This document shows positions 52,362-60,949 of a stretch of 64,000 nucleotides of DNA, piece after piece; the first letter of the stretch is position 1, and every line of letters starts with the position of its first letter. The notes below the pieces were generated by a model. That model was not told the DNA's origin. It did no database searches and saw only the letters and a list, made by a program, of their open reading frames with translations. The DNA is from Senimuribacter intestinalis. Its GTDB lineage: Bacteria > Bacillota > Clostridia > Peptostreptococcales > Anaerovoracaceae. Where the stretch lies: the NCBI GenBank assembly GCA_943192975.1, contig CALPCJ010000004.1:186001-250000 (forward strand), given 5' to 3'. The position numbers and the translations under genes are program-made.

Positions 52362-53294
52362 ATGCAAGTAAAAAATGAATTTGCAAAGAATAAGAGTTCA
52401 TGGTGCGGTCTGAACCGCCCAGAGATGAAAGAGGAAAATGCCGATGTGGTAATTTTCGGTATTCCGTATGACGGAGGCGTTAGCTATCGTGGCGGTGCAG
52501 CCGAGGCACCGCAGATGCTGCGCGCAAATACCCTTCATTCTACTCCATGCACAGAGCGTCTTGCGTGGTTTGATACTCTGAATGTAGTAGACGGTGGAGA
52601 CTTTGAGGGCAGCGACAGAGAGGAAGTCTTTGCAGAGGTACAGAAATACGTAGCGGATTTGGTACGTAAAGGCGTTCGCTTTACCATGGTTGGCGGTGAC
52701 CATTCTGTGACCATTCCGGTGGAGAGAGGCATTAACGATGCAGTCGATGAAGAATTTGGTATTATTCACATAGATGCACATATGGATTTGTGCGAGGCGC
52801 TGGAAGGCGACTTGCTCTCTCATGGCAGCACTGAGCGCAGAGCGCTGGAACTTTCTCACGTAAAATCGCTGGAAAATTTGTACTTTATTGGAATCCGTTC
52901 TATCGAGCCGGATGAGTTTGAGCTTTACAAGGAAGGTAATATACAGGTGAAAACCGCTTATGATTGCTACCATGAGGGCATTGAAGCGGTGGCTGCTGAC
53001 TGCATTGAAAAGATGAAAAAGTTCAATCAGGTTTATTTGACTTTCGATATTGATGCACTGGATCCGGCTTATGCTGCGGGTACAGGAACGCCGCAGTTTG
53101 GTGGGCTGACTTCCCGTATGGCGCTGACTCTGCTGGAAAAGCTGTTCCGTGGACTGAACATTATGGCTTTTGATGTTGTGGAGATCGCACCGGCGCTGGA
53201 CCCGTCTCTTGCCGCAATGTTCGCAGGGCGGAAGCTGATTACGGAAGGCTGGGGCTACTGGGCGGAAGGGCTTGGAAAGCTGGAAAGGAAATAG
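52362..53294 (+). CDS. speB: Agmatinase (ureohydrolase)
   Basis: The ATG at 52362 follows AAAAGGAGTGAATATA. The 310-residue enzyme hydrolyses agmatine to putrescine and urea. The binuclear manganese site is complete: VGGDHSVTIP, IIHIDAHMDLCEA and TFDIDALDPAYAAGTGTP with GGLTSR. Arginases of the same superfamily are similar, but the adjacent arginine decarboxylase-type gene favours agmatinase. Expression should depend on sigma-54 and the activator encoded upstream, so putrescine formation is likely switched on by substrate or nitrogen state. Confidence 0.88.
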   Translation: MQVKNEFAKNKSSWCGLNRPEMKEENADVVIFGIPYDGGVSYRGGAAEAPQMLRANTLHSTPCTERLAWFDTLNVVDGGDFEGSDREEVFAEVQKYVADLVRKGVRFTMVGGDHSVTIPVERGINDAVDEEFGIIHIDAHMDLCEALEGDLLSHGSTERRALELSHVKSLENLYFIGIRSIEPDEFELYKEGNIQVKTAYDCYHEGIEAVAADCIEKMKKFNQVYLTFDIDALDPAYAAGTGTPQFGGLTSRMALTLLEKLFRGLNIMAFDVVEIAPALDPSLAAMFAGRKLITEGWGYWAEGLGKLERK

Positions 53295-53299
53295 AAAGA

Positions 53300-53338
53300 G
53301 AAACTGCTGCGTGAGGAAATTTGCGCAGCAGTTTTTTT
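53300..53338 (+). terminator. Terminator after agmatinase
   Basis: AACTGCTGCG pairs with CGCAGCAGTT around a loop, followed by TTTTTT. Confidence 0.9.
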
Positions 53339-53436
53339 GAGGAGGATATGCTAGTGTTGAATTTGTCAACGTTTCTGAGATTTTTGTGTCTGTACTGTAC
53401 TGTGCCGTGGGGTGCTACGGGGGATTAAGTACTGAA

Positions 53437-53700
53437 CGCCAATTAGGCATGATTTTTTTGAAATTTTTGCGTTAGCACTGGCAAATCCGCCAATTTCAAG
53501 GAAAAATTATGGAATTCTTGCGGCGAAGTGAAGTGAGAACGGCTCAACCCTTCAAAATCAACAGGGTTTTGCGCGTGCATTCATTAAAAAATCCCTTGAT
53601 TTGGCGTTCGCCGCCGCTTTCTTAAAATAACTTCCTTGAGTTGGCGTATTACAAGGAGCGGTCGCAAGAATTTGAAAAAATTTGTGCGAAGTTGGCGGCG
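53437..53700. repeat. Island F: CCTTGAnTTGGCG motifs in both orientations
   Basis: The 628-base spacer 53295-53922 has no gene. It contains CGCCAATTAG at 53437-53446, CCGCCAATTTCAAGG at 53487-53501 (reverse), CCTTGATTTGGCG at 53594-53606, CCTTGAGTTGGCG at 53634-53646 and GAAGTTGGCGGCG at 53688-53700, with further GCG-containing inverted fragments between. The motif is the one in island G and differs from islands A-E. Confidence 0.75.
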
Positions 53701-53922
53701 CAGACGTTGCAGATAGTGCGTGGAGGGAGGGTGGCAGGCTATAACGAAGGGGAACAAAGCGATAAGCAACAAGAGATTGGCAGACTTCGGGCTAATTCCC
53801 ATGCTTGACTATTGATGCGAAAGCATCTATTGAGTTTTATATGATGATTATGATATAATAAAAATGATAGAAATTGTTCGTCTGGTGTGAAGATTGTGGA
53901 GTAGAGAGGAGCGATATATAAA

Positions 53923-54312
53923 ATGTATTATGGTGATGGATTTAGTGCATTTGGAGTTATGTTTATAGTCGTGTTTGTAATCGTAATTGGAACCTTTATT
54001 GTCACGGCAGTAAAGGGTGTCAGTACATGGAATAAGAACAATCAGTCGCCGAGGTTGACGGTGCCTGCGAAAGTGGTTTCGAGGAGGACGGCGATTTCTC
54101 GTCATAATCATGCAACAGGCGGTGAAGCCTGTGGGACTGTAACTACTTCATCTACGAGGTATTATGTGACATTTCAGGTCGAAAGCGGAGACCGTATGGA
54201 GTTATCCGTAAATGGACCGGAATACGGCATGTTGGCTGAGGGAGACGTAGGGGAACTGACTTTTCAGGGAACCAGATATCTGTCCTTTGAACGATGGAGG
54301 GAAGAAAGATAA
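53923..54312 (+). CDS. DUF2500 domain protein
   Basis: The 129-residue protein has one N-terminal membrane span (about 11-31) and an external beta-rich domain. Pattern AKVVSRRTAISRH ... YYVTFQVESGDRMELSV ... EYGMLAEGDVGELTFQGTRYLSFER matches DUF2500, whose role is unknown. GAGAGGAGCG lies 12-20 bases before the ATG. It appears to be transcribed alone; a decayed gene converges from the right. Confidence 0.85.
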   Translation: MYYGDGFSAFGVMFIVVFVIVIGTFIVTAVKGVSTWNKNNQSPRLTVPAKVVSRRTAISRHNHATGGEACGTVTTSSTRYYVTFQVESGDRMELSVNGPEYGMLAEGDVGELTFQGTRYLSFERWREER

Positions 54313-54337
54313 GAACATGATATTATAGAACTGTTTT

Positions 54338-55230
54338 TTATTTATACATGTCCTGTAGTGTGACAAGCATAACTTCACCTTGTTTTGCAAAGTCTTGCAG
54401 CCCTTGGGTGAATCCGCTCTTCGAGAAAATAGGGTAATGATATTTAGACCCTTGGCAAAGACTTTCGCGTAAAGAAAAAGATATTCACGGCACACCGGCT
54501 TAAAAATAAGACCCATGTAATCAGAAAATATTTACTGATTACAGAATCGTAAATACGGTCAATATGACCCGCACTGATGGCTGATATGTTTTGCAGTACA
54601 ACAATACCAAAAACGAAAGAAGTTGTCTCCTATGATATAGATTGTCTTTTTTTGAGCATTTCTGCAACAGGGGTTTCTTTAACTAGAATCCCGAGACTCA
54701 GCAATACCTTTAGGTACTTCGCACAGATGGGAGATTCAAGTCCTACTTTGGCAGCAATCGCATTAGAACGTGAAGCGCCACCTGCAACTGCAGTTATGAC
54801 CGAATTATAAATTGCAGGCTCGCGAATTTTCTGCTTCAATAAATTTCCGGTTCCTTAAAGAGATAGCTTGACGTATCGAATAGATTTTCTTTCAGCGCTG
54901 CATCGGATATTCATCAATTACGAATACCAGTCGTTCATGCTTTGCCATTTGTGTAATTTCGGAGAAGGCAGCATCGAGGGACGGATATACCGGTGCTGCT
55001 TCCGAGCCCGGGTGCTCTTTCTCATATATTGCTTTCGATAAAGCTTCTAAATTTTCCTGGGAAGAAGCATTGAGAGCGGAGAAAAAGATGGCCGGTTTAT
55101 CTTTGCAAAATTGGTTAATCAATGCGGTCTTGCCAACACGGCGACGCCCATAAATTATGATACATTCAAAATTGTTTTTACTATATTGTTTATTTAAATT
55201 CTGAAGTTCATAATCTCTGCAGTAAAATAT
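54338..55230 (-). pseudogene. Decayed ATPase with DUF234 C-terminal domain
   Basis: Three fragments of one protein are readable on the minus strand. The N-terminal part (55230-54892) has Walker A IIIYGRRRVGKTALINQFCK and Walker B LVFVIDEYP, then stops; the start codon position reads ATA. A middle winged-helix part (54839-54630) has NSVITAVAGGASRSNAIAAK. A C-terminal part (about 54516-54338) includes DYMGLIFKPVCREYLF and, in another frame, KYHYPIFSKSGFTQGLQDFA before the stop. Order fits archaeal-type ATPases with DUF234. Deletions and frameshifts make a working product unlikely. Confidence 0.87.
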
Positions 55231-55387
55231 GTGAAGTTCTCTTTGCTATTAAACTCTAAAGTTTTAAACTTATAAGTTTGTTCTAAACGGCTGGAAGATG
55301 AAAGTCAATAGAGGGTTGGAAAGAAGCTACGCAAGTTTTTGAACGGCGGTTTTTTCTTGTGGGAGTGGAATTAGCGGGGCTGAGGGC

Positions 55388-55436
55388 TTGACAAACTGAT
55401 GCCACAGTATTACAATGAAGAAAACTGATACTGTGG
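55388..55436 (+). promoter_or_regulatory. Promoter and inverted-repeat operator of the DUF3990/HTH operon
   Basis: TTGACA at 55388-55393 and TACAAT at 55411-55416 have a 17-base spacer. CCACAGTAT at 55402-55410 and its exact complement ATACTGTGG at 55428-55436 flank the -10 box. The layout fits autorepression by the HTH protein of the operon. Confidence 0.75.
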
Positions 55437-55457
55437 TATTATAGATTGGAGAGGTTT

Positions 55458-56159
55458 ATGAGTAAGGATATTACGATTTATCATGGATCACAGCAGATTG
55501 TTGAAATTCCTACGTATGGCATTGGAAAGTCATACAATGATTATGGGCAGGGATTTTATTGCACTGAGAATATGGAACTGGCAAAGGAGTGGGCATGCCC
55601 TATAAAAAGGGACGGTTATTCTAATCAGTACATCCTTCATACTGATGAGATGCAAGTGATGCATTTGACAAAGGGGAACTTTAACATATTGAATTGGCTG
55701 GCAATTCTTTTGAAGAACCGCAAGTTTGATATCAACAGTAATATAGCAAGAAGTGCGAGGGAGTATCTGCTGGAGTATTTTTTGCCCGATACCAAGGGTG
55801 TTGATATCATGGTGGGGTATCGAGCAGACGATTCTTATTTTTCTTTTGCGGAAGATTTTATTAACAATACCATTTCGGTACGAGATTTGGGTGTTGCTAT
55901 GGAACTGGGAACTCTTGGCGAGCAGGTTGTGCTGCTTTCTCCTGCAGCATTTAGCAAAATTGAGTTTGTGCAATATGAAATTGCCGACTATCGGAAATAC
56001 TATTACAAGCGCGCTCAAAGAGACAGCTTGGCGAGACAGAATTATCAACAGAGAAAGAAAAATCCTGCGATGCTTCGAGAAGATTTGTTTATACTTGATA
56101 TTATTAGAGAGGATATGAAAAATGATGACCCCCGTTTACAATGCCACATATCTGAGTAA
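55458..56159 (+). CDS. DUF3990 protein, possible ADP-ribosyltransferase-fold toxin
   Basis: The ATG at 55458 follows TTGGAGAGGTTT. The 233-residue product has the DUF3990 pattern: ITIYHGSQQIVEIPTYGIGKSYNDYGQGFYCT near the start (YHGS and the GxGFY block recall the first strand and NAD contacts of ADP-ribosyltransferases), AKEWAC, VDIMVGYRADDSYF, and ELGTLGEQVVLLS. Pfam places such domains near the ART clan. It overlaps the HTH gene by 38 bases and shares an operator-bearing promoter. A toxin role is inference from fold and context. Confidence 0.78.
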   Translation: MSKDITIYHGSQQIVEIPTYGIGKSYNDYGQGFYCTENMELAKEWACPIKRDGYSNQYILHTDEMQVMHLTKGNFNILNWLAILLKNRKFDINSNIARSAREYLLEYFLPDTKGVDIMVGYRADDSYFSFAEDFINNTISVRDLGVAMELGTLGEQVVLLSPAAFSKIEFVQYEIADYRKYYYKRAQRDSLARQNYQQRKKNPAMLREDLFILDIIREDMKNDDPRLQCHISE

Positions 56160-56754
56160 GGCTGCGAAATCAGTCGGAAATATGCTTCATGACGCTGTAA
56201 TAGAGTTTGGTTACAAAGGAGACGAATTTCTCCATATGTTTATTCAGTCAGGAATTGCGGAAGAGATTGAAAGCGGAAATCCGAAATATATTGCGGGCAA
56301 AAGCGGCATAGAACTTTTTTCAGAAGTTATGGAACGGACTGTGGGAAAGCAGATTGACGCAGACGTTATTGAAACCTATGAAAAATCTGATGTGTATTGG
56401 ATTGGCTGGGCACTGACTCATTATCAGTGGTATTCGGGACGTAGCTTCAAGGATATTTTAGAGACGGTATCCTTCGATGCCCTGCGGGGGCTTTACGGCA
56501 CACTTCACGAGACCGATGTACGGAAATTTTATGAAGTACTGGATGCTCATTTTGCACAGACAGGCAGTAAACTGAAGATTGTTCGTAAAGATTGCGGCCT
56601 TACGCAAGAAGAACTTTCCGGGTTGTCCGGTGTTTCAATCAATACCATTCGTGCCTATGAGCGGAAAAGCAAGGACATCAATAAGGCTCAGGCGGAAATT
56701 GTCGTTCGCCTGTCCGGGGCACTGAAATGCGAGATGATGGATATTTTGGGGTAG
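56122..56754 (+). CDS. Helix-turn-helix partner of DUF3990, possible antitoxin
   Basis: The ATG at 56122 lies within the end of the preceding gene. The first 130 residues are helical with GDEFLHMFIQSGIAEEIESGNPKYIAGKSG and WIGWALTHYQWYSGRSFKDI, a region recurring beside DUF3990 genes. The C-terminal 60 residues form an XRE-type helix-turn-helix (LKIVRKDCGLTQEELSGLSG, SINTIRAYERKSKDIN). It would bind the inverted repeat in the promoter and the toxin-like partner. Long overlap and shared control are typical of toxin-antitoxin pairs; here the proposed toxin is first. Confidence 0.78.
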   Translation: MMTPVYNATYLSKAAKSVGNMLHDAVIEFGYKGDEFLHMFIQSGIAEEIESGNPKYIAGKSGIELFSEVMERTVGKQIDADVIETYEKSDVYWIGWALTHYQWYSGRSFKDILETVSFDALRGLYGTLHETDVRKFYEVLDAHFAQTGSKLKIVRKDCGLTQEELSGLSGVSINTIRAYERKSKDINKAQAEIVVRLSGALKCEMMDILG

Positions 56755-56795
56755 GCGGAGCTGATTGTTTTTACTATTAAAGAAATATAGAGTAA

Positions 56796-56832
56796 AGAAC
56801 TACAGAAAACTATTGTAGTTCTATTTTTTTTG
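56796..56832 (+). terminator. Terminator after the DUF3990/HTH operon
   Basis: AGAACTACA pairs with TGTAGTTCT around a loop and is followed by ATTTTTTTTT. Confidence 0.88.
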
Positions 56833-57003
56833 GAAAATAGCAAAGGTGAGTGTTTGGCGAAGGGAGTACAAGAAAAATTTAGATGATTAACATTACGGAT
56901 TGTTACAATTAAAATGCTGTTTGTTACAGTGTATGTTTTTGCCGAAATAAGTAGGTTATAATCGGAAAGGGTAAATTTGTAAATATAAGAGAGGGCAAGA
57001 ATT

Positions 57004-59637
57004 ATGGCTAAAGTAAAACGCTATATTACGTGTATTTTGATTTTTGCAATGGTACTAACCAGTGCTGTGACGATGACTGTGGGAGAAGTCGAAGCTGCGG
57101 CGAAGGGGACTGCCGAGGATCTAGTGACACAGATGCAAAAATATGAAGGGAAAACGTTAAGTGGTGTGAAGTCTGCAATGAAAAGTGCAGGTTATAAGAG
57201 TATTTGGAATGAAGGTTATAAATACGATTGGTGCGCTTGGTATGTGTCTGCATGTGCAAAAAATGTAGGCTTGTCAAAAGAAATTGCGGGAACTACATGG
57301 GCATACAATTTACCGGGAAATGTGATACTCGGTGGAGGAAATGCAGTATTTTTTAACAATGCAGTGCGAAATGATGCAATCTACAAGCGTGTTCCAAAGA
57401 CCAAGAGTAAGACGAGTCAGTATACGGTAACGAAAAGGGACAAATATGTTCCGCAAAGGGGAGACTTAATTTTCTTTGATAGTAATGCAAATGGTGTGAT
57501 TGAGCATGTTGAAATTGTAACTAGTGTTAGTAAAGATAAGAAAAGAGTATATACCATAGGTGGCAACAAAGGGAACAGTAATTATACATATAGCAAGGTT
57601 AGAACGGCTAGCTACTCAAGAACTTCTTCTATCATTGCGGCTTATGCAAGACCAAACTATCCGAGTAAGCAGATATTTACAGTAAAATACAACGCCAACG
57701 GCGGCAAAGGAACCATGGCGAATACAACCGTGACCTATGGAAAAAAGACGCCGCTGAGAAACAATCAGTTTGTAAAAGACGGGTACAAGTTTGTCGGCTG
57801 GACTGCAAAGCGTGATAATAACACTTGGCGCTATATTCAGCCAAATGGAAGTAAAGACGGCTGGTATGCAGAAGGAAAACAGCCGAGTGGATGGAAAAAG
57901 TATGTTTATCGTAATCAGGAAAATGTACTACATACCTATAACAAAAACAAGGGTGTTGTAACTTTCTATGCACAGTGGGAAAAAGCGCCTGTACACACAT
58001 TCTACTATGATACAAAGGGAGGTTCTGCAACACCGCCATCGATGCAGGTTGCCGAAAGCACAAGATTTTCCATTACACAGCTGCTTCCGGAAAAAGAGGG
58101 CTGCATGTTTGAAGGTTGGACTGTTCGTCGTACAGCGGATAACAAATGCTACGTAACCGGAAAAGGCTGGCTCACCGATGCAGAAATTAAGAGCAAAGGC
58201 TATACTAAACGCATTTATACGCCGGGCGAAGGATATACGTTGGATGCTGCGTGGACAAACGGCTATAGTGGTGTAAGCAATTACATCTTTGAGGCTCAGT
58301 GGAAGCGACAGGAGGAGTTGTCCTTCACAGCTAATTATGATGCTAATGGCGGCAGTGGAACTATGGCATATACCACAATCAAGGTAGGAGAGCCGACACC
58401 TTTACGTAAAAATCAGTTTACAAGAGACGGATACGAATTTGTGGGTTGGACAGCGCAGAAGAATGGTCTGGAATGGGTGTATACCAACGGAAACGGAACA
58501 TCAGGCTGGTATGAGGAAAATACACAGCCTACCGGTTGGAAAAAATATGTTTACAAAGATCAGCAGAACATTATTTACAATTCGGAGAGCATGGATAAGT
58601 GTGAAGTTACTTACTATGCACAGTGGAAAGAAACTGATGAACAAACCTTTACTATAAAGTACATATCGAACGGCGGTAACGGTTATATGGATGATACTAC
58701 CGTTATTTATGGAAACGCAACACCGCTCAGAAAAAATCAGTTCATTAAAAATGATTGTACTTTTGCAGGCTGGACTGCAATGCGTGATAACGGGACTTGG
58801 CGGTATATAAGTCCTGATGGCAGCAAAGATGGTTGGTATGCTGAAGGCAGACAGCCTGAAAACTGGGAAAAGTTTGTATATAAAGATGGTGTAAACGTTT
58901 ACTATACTTATGACAAAAATAAAGGTGAAGTGTATTTTGTTGCACGGTGGGAAAAGAACACTTCTCAGGAGCCGGTAGAAAAGCCGGACACACCAGAACC
59001 GCCGGTAAGCGAGCCGGAGATAATCGGTTATGTTTCCGAGGCGGAATACAACGCTAAGTATGCTGGAAATAGTGCCTATGAGGCAACGCCTTATTATCGA
59101 TATGCGACTCGACAGAAAGAGTACACCAAAAGCACCGCCAGTTCCATGGCAGGTTGGACCCTTTACAATCAGATAACTACACCGGGTTCTTCTACATGGA
59201 GTAAGACAAAGCCGACAAGCGGCACTTATGAAACCGGTTATCAGTATTACTGCTGGGGTTGGGAGCATAAGGGCGACTGGACTTTCTATTATGACGACAA
59301 CTATAACGATGCAGTTGCGTGGATTAAGAAAAACTACACCGTCTGGAATTATAACCAGTTCCGTTACTTCTGGCAGGTGTACTCCACTAACAAAGGAAGC
59401 AGTGTCAAAGTCAGCCAGACCGTTAATTATCGTGATAATGCCGGCAAGACCGGAACAAAGGCGATTTCCGACACCAAACTTTGGTATGACGGTGTCGTTT
59501 ATCGCCAGAAAGCAAGTACAAAATACCAGTACTGGAGATGGAGCAACTGGTCTGCGTGGAGCAGCTGGTCAACGCAGAAACAGACAACCGGAGATACAGT
59601 GAAAGAAGAACGCCAGTATTATGTGGTGAAGAAATAG
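57004..59637 (+). CDS. Secreted CHAP peptidase-like protein with InlB-type repeats
   Basis: The 877-residue protein has a signal peptide (cleavage near VEAAAKG, residue 33), then a CHAP domain with Cys77 (YDWCAWYVSAC) and His168 (IEHVEIV), expected to cut peptidoglycan or act as amidase. Four Listeria-Bacteroides (Flg_new/InlB B) repeats follow, each with NANGG(x)GTM, LRxNQF, DGYxFVGWTA and a C-terminal TFYAQW. A Pro-rich linker leads to a Trp-rich C-terminal domain of about 220 residues with WSNWSAWSSWS. There is no anchor, so it is secreted. The ATG follows GAGAGGGCAAGAATT. The next gene is 14 bases on. Confidence 0.88.
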   Translation: MAKVKRYITCILIFAMVLTSAVTMTVGEVEAAAKGTAEDLVTQMQKYEGKTLSGVKSAMKSAGYKSIWNEGYKYDWCAWYVSACAKNVGLSKEIAGTTWAYNLPGNVILGGGNAVFFNNAVRNDAIYKRVPKTKSKTSQYTVTKRDKYVPQRGDLIFFDSNANGVIEHVEIVTSVSKDKKRVYTIGGNKGNSNYTYSKVRTASYSRTSSIIAAYARPNYPSKQIFTVKYNANGGKGTMANTTVTYGKKTPLRNNQFVKDGYKFVGWTAKRDNNTWRYIQPNGSKDGWYAEGKQPSGWKKYVYRNQENVLHTYNKNKGVVTFYAQWEKAPVHTFYYDTKGGSATPPSMQVAESTRFSITQLLPEKEGCMFEGWTVRRTADNKCYVTGKGWLTDAEIKSKGYTKRIYTPGEGYTLDAAWTNGYSGVSNYIFEAQWKRQEELSFTANYDANGGSGTMAYTTIKVGEPTPLRKNQFTRDGYEFVGWTAQKNGLEWVYTNGNGTSGWYEENTQPTGWKKYVYKDQQNIIYNSESMDKCEVTYYAQWKETDEQTFTIKYISNGGNGYMDDTTVIYGNATPLRKNQFIKNDCTFAGWTAMRDNGTWRYISPDGSKDGWYAEGRQPENWEKFVYKDGVNVYYTYDKNKGEVYFVARWEKNTSQEPVEKPDTPEPPVSEPEIIGYVSEAEYNAKYAGNSAYEATPYYRYATRQKEYTKSTASSMAGWTLYNQITTPGSSTWSKTKPTSGTYETGYQYYCWGWEHKGDWTFYYDDNYNDAVAWIKKNYTVWNYNQFRYFWQVYSTNKGSSVKVSQTVNYRDNAGKTGTKAISDTKLWYDGVVYRQKASTKYQYWRWSNWSAWSSWSTQKQTTGDTVKEERQYYVVKK

Positions 59638-59651
59638 GAGAATGAATTTAG

Positions 59652-60200
59652 ATGAAATATTCATTAAGCATAAAGCACGCAATCATGAGCATTTTGCTCA
59701 TGATTGCAATTTTGGCAGCATTTATGCCATTGGAGAATACATATGCAGCGTCTAAAACGGGCTTTGAGTATGGAAACATAAAAATTGCAGTCAAAACAAA
59801 GTATCAGGTGAAACTGCTTGATAAAAATGGAAAGTTAATTCCTGCATCTGATGTAACATGGAAAACAGCCGATAAGTCTATTGCGAAGATAAACAAAAAA
59901 GGTATGCTTTCTGGTGTAAAGAAGGGAAAGACGAAAGTAATCGCAAAGTATAAAGGGAAAACGTATAAAACGACGGTACGTGTTTATAAATTTGATATTA
60001 AAAAACTAAAGAAATCCTTTGGAATTCCTTCAAAGGTTAAAGTTAAAGTGAAAAAGGAAGAAGTCTATTACTGGTGGGAAGCGCAGGCATGGATGGTTCC
60101 TGTACAAATTAGTTTGACAGATGGAACACCTATTGCTAGTGCAGACTGTGAAGTTACATCACCAGATATTATGAAGAACATATGGGTGAATAAGAATTAA
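59652..60200 (+). CDS. Secreted protein with one bacterial Ig-like (BIG2) domain
   Basis: The 182-residue protein has a signal peptide (hydrophobic core AIMSILLMIAILAAFMP, cleavage near TYAAS), then a BIG2-type domain with the usual ITWxSxDxSIAxVxxxGxVxGxxxGxAxI pattern (VTWKTADKSIAKINKKGMLS, KKGKTKVIAKYKGKT). The last 70 residues are Lys-rich, then Trp/Tyr-rich. It begins 14 bases after the CHAP gene. A perfect hairpin lies in its signal-peptide codons. Confidence 0.8.
   Translation: MKYSLSIKHAIMSILLMIAILAAFMPLENTYAASKTGFEYGNIKIAVKTKYQVKLLDKNGKLIPASDVTWKTADKSIAKINKKGMLSGVKKGKTKVIAKYKGKTYKTTVRVYKFDIKKLKKSFGIPSKVKVKVKKEEVYYWWEAQAWMVPVQISLTDGTPIASADCEVTSPDIMKNIWVNKN
59679..59707 (+). promoter_or_regulatory. 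Perfect hairpin inside the signal-peptide codons
   Basis: GCAATCATGAGC at 59679-59690 and its exact complement at 59696-59707 form a 12-bp stem with an ATTTT loop, ten codons into the BIG2 gene. It could slow translation or terminate weakly; no U run follows. Confidence 0.5.
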
Positions 60201-60214
60201 GAAATAAAGAAAAC

Positions 60215-60781
60215 ATGAGAATAAAAAGAGCTATTTGTATTTGTTTCATTATTATAATTGCATTTTCATTTTCGTGTTGCTCTGTTGGAAAGGAAAGTAC
60301 TCGTAATGAGGAGCAGGTTATGGAAAATGAATTGATATCAGGATTTAACGGGACTAATTGGGGGTTTATTTCTTCTAAAACAGGAGACTTTGTAATCGAG
60401 CCACAGTTTATAGATGCAGACAAATTTTCGGATTGTGGATTAGCACCGGTGCAAATTGGTGAAAAGTGGGGTTATATAAATGAAGAAGGAGATTTTATAA
60501 TTGAGCCTCAATATGATGCCGCTGGAGTATTCTCCAAGGCTGGTATAGCAGCCGTTTTTCTTAATGGGAAGTGGGGATGCATAAATACTAAAGGAACAAT
60601 TATTGTTGAACCTAAATTTCATGAATTAGGAAGATTTGGAGATTACTATGTAGAATATCCAGATAATGATTTGAGTTATATTAATTCTGACTTGAGCTAT
60701 GTCAGGATTTATGACGATGATGATAACCCGATTTATTCGGCGTATGTTAGAGATGGTACAGCTATTGGAAAACCCGTTTGA
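60215..60781 (+). CDS. WG-repeat lipoprotein, probably frameshifted at the 3' end
   Basis: The 188-residue frame starts with a lipoprotein signal (FSFSCCS lipobox) and has WG repeats (NWGFISSKTGDFVIEPQF, KWGYINEEGDFIIEPQYD, KWGCINTKGTIIVEPKF). It ends abruptly at GTAIGKPV. In the next frame, protein-like sequence continues at once (NPFDSEDWVDCILWDYEEY, then LMYRKGEKIYKQKTYKQMIF) to 60953. This suggests a one-base change near 60768-60776, or a programmed shift. The role of such lipoproteins is unknown. Confidence 0.75.
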   Translation: MRIKRAICICFIIIIAFSFSCCSVGKESTRNEEQVMENELISGFNGTNWGFISSKTGDFVIEPQFIDADKFSDCGLAPVQIGEKWGYINEEGDFIIEPQYDAAGVFSKAGIAAVFLNGKWGCINTKGTIIVEPKFHELGRFGDYYVEYPDNDLSYINSDLSYVRIYDDDDNPIYSAYVRDGTAIGKPV

Positions 60782-60949
60782 CAGTGAGGATTGGGTGGAC
60801 TGTATCCTTTGGGATTATGAAGAATACACAATGCTCATGTATCGTAAAGGCGAAAAGATATATAAACAAAAGACATATAAACAGATGATATTTAAAGATA
60901 AAAAAGTTTTTTTGATAGCGATAAATGTTAGGAAGGAATGGAAATCAGA

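Noticed and set aside
56950..57003. Promoter before the CHAP gene with TATAAT at 56957-56962
   Set aside because: The -10 box is good but no acceptable -35 lies 16-18 bases upstream, so I do not annotate it.
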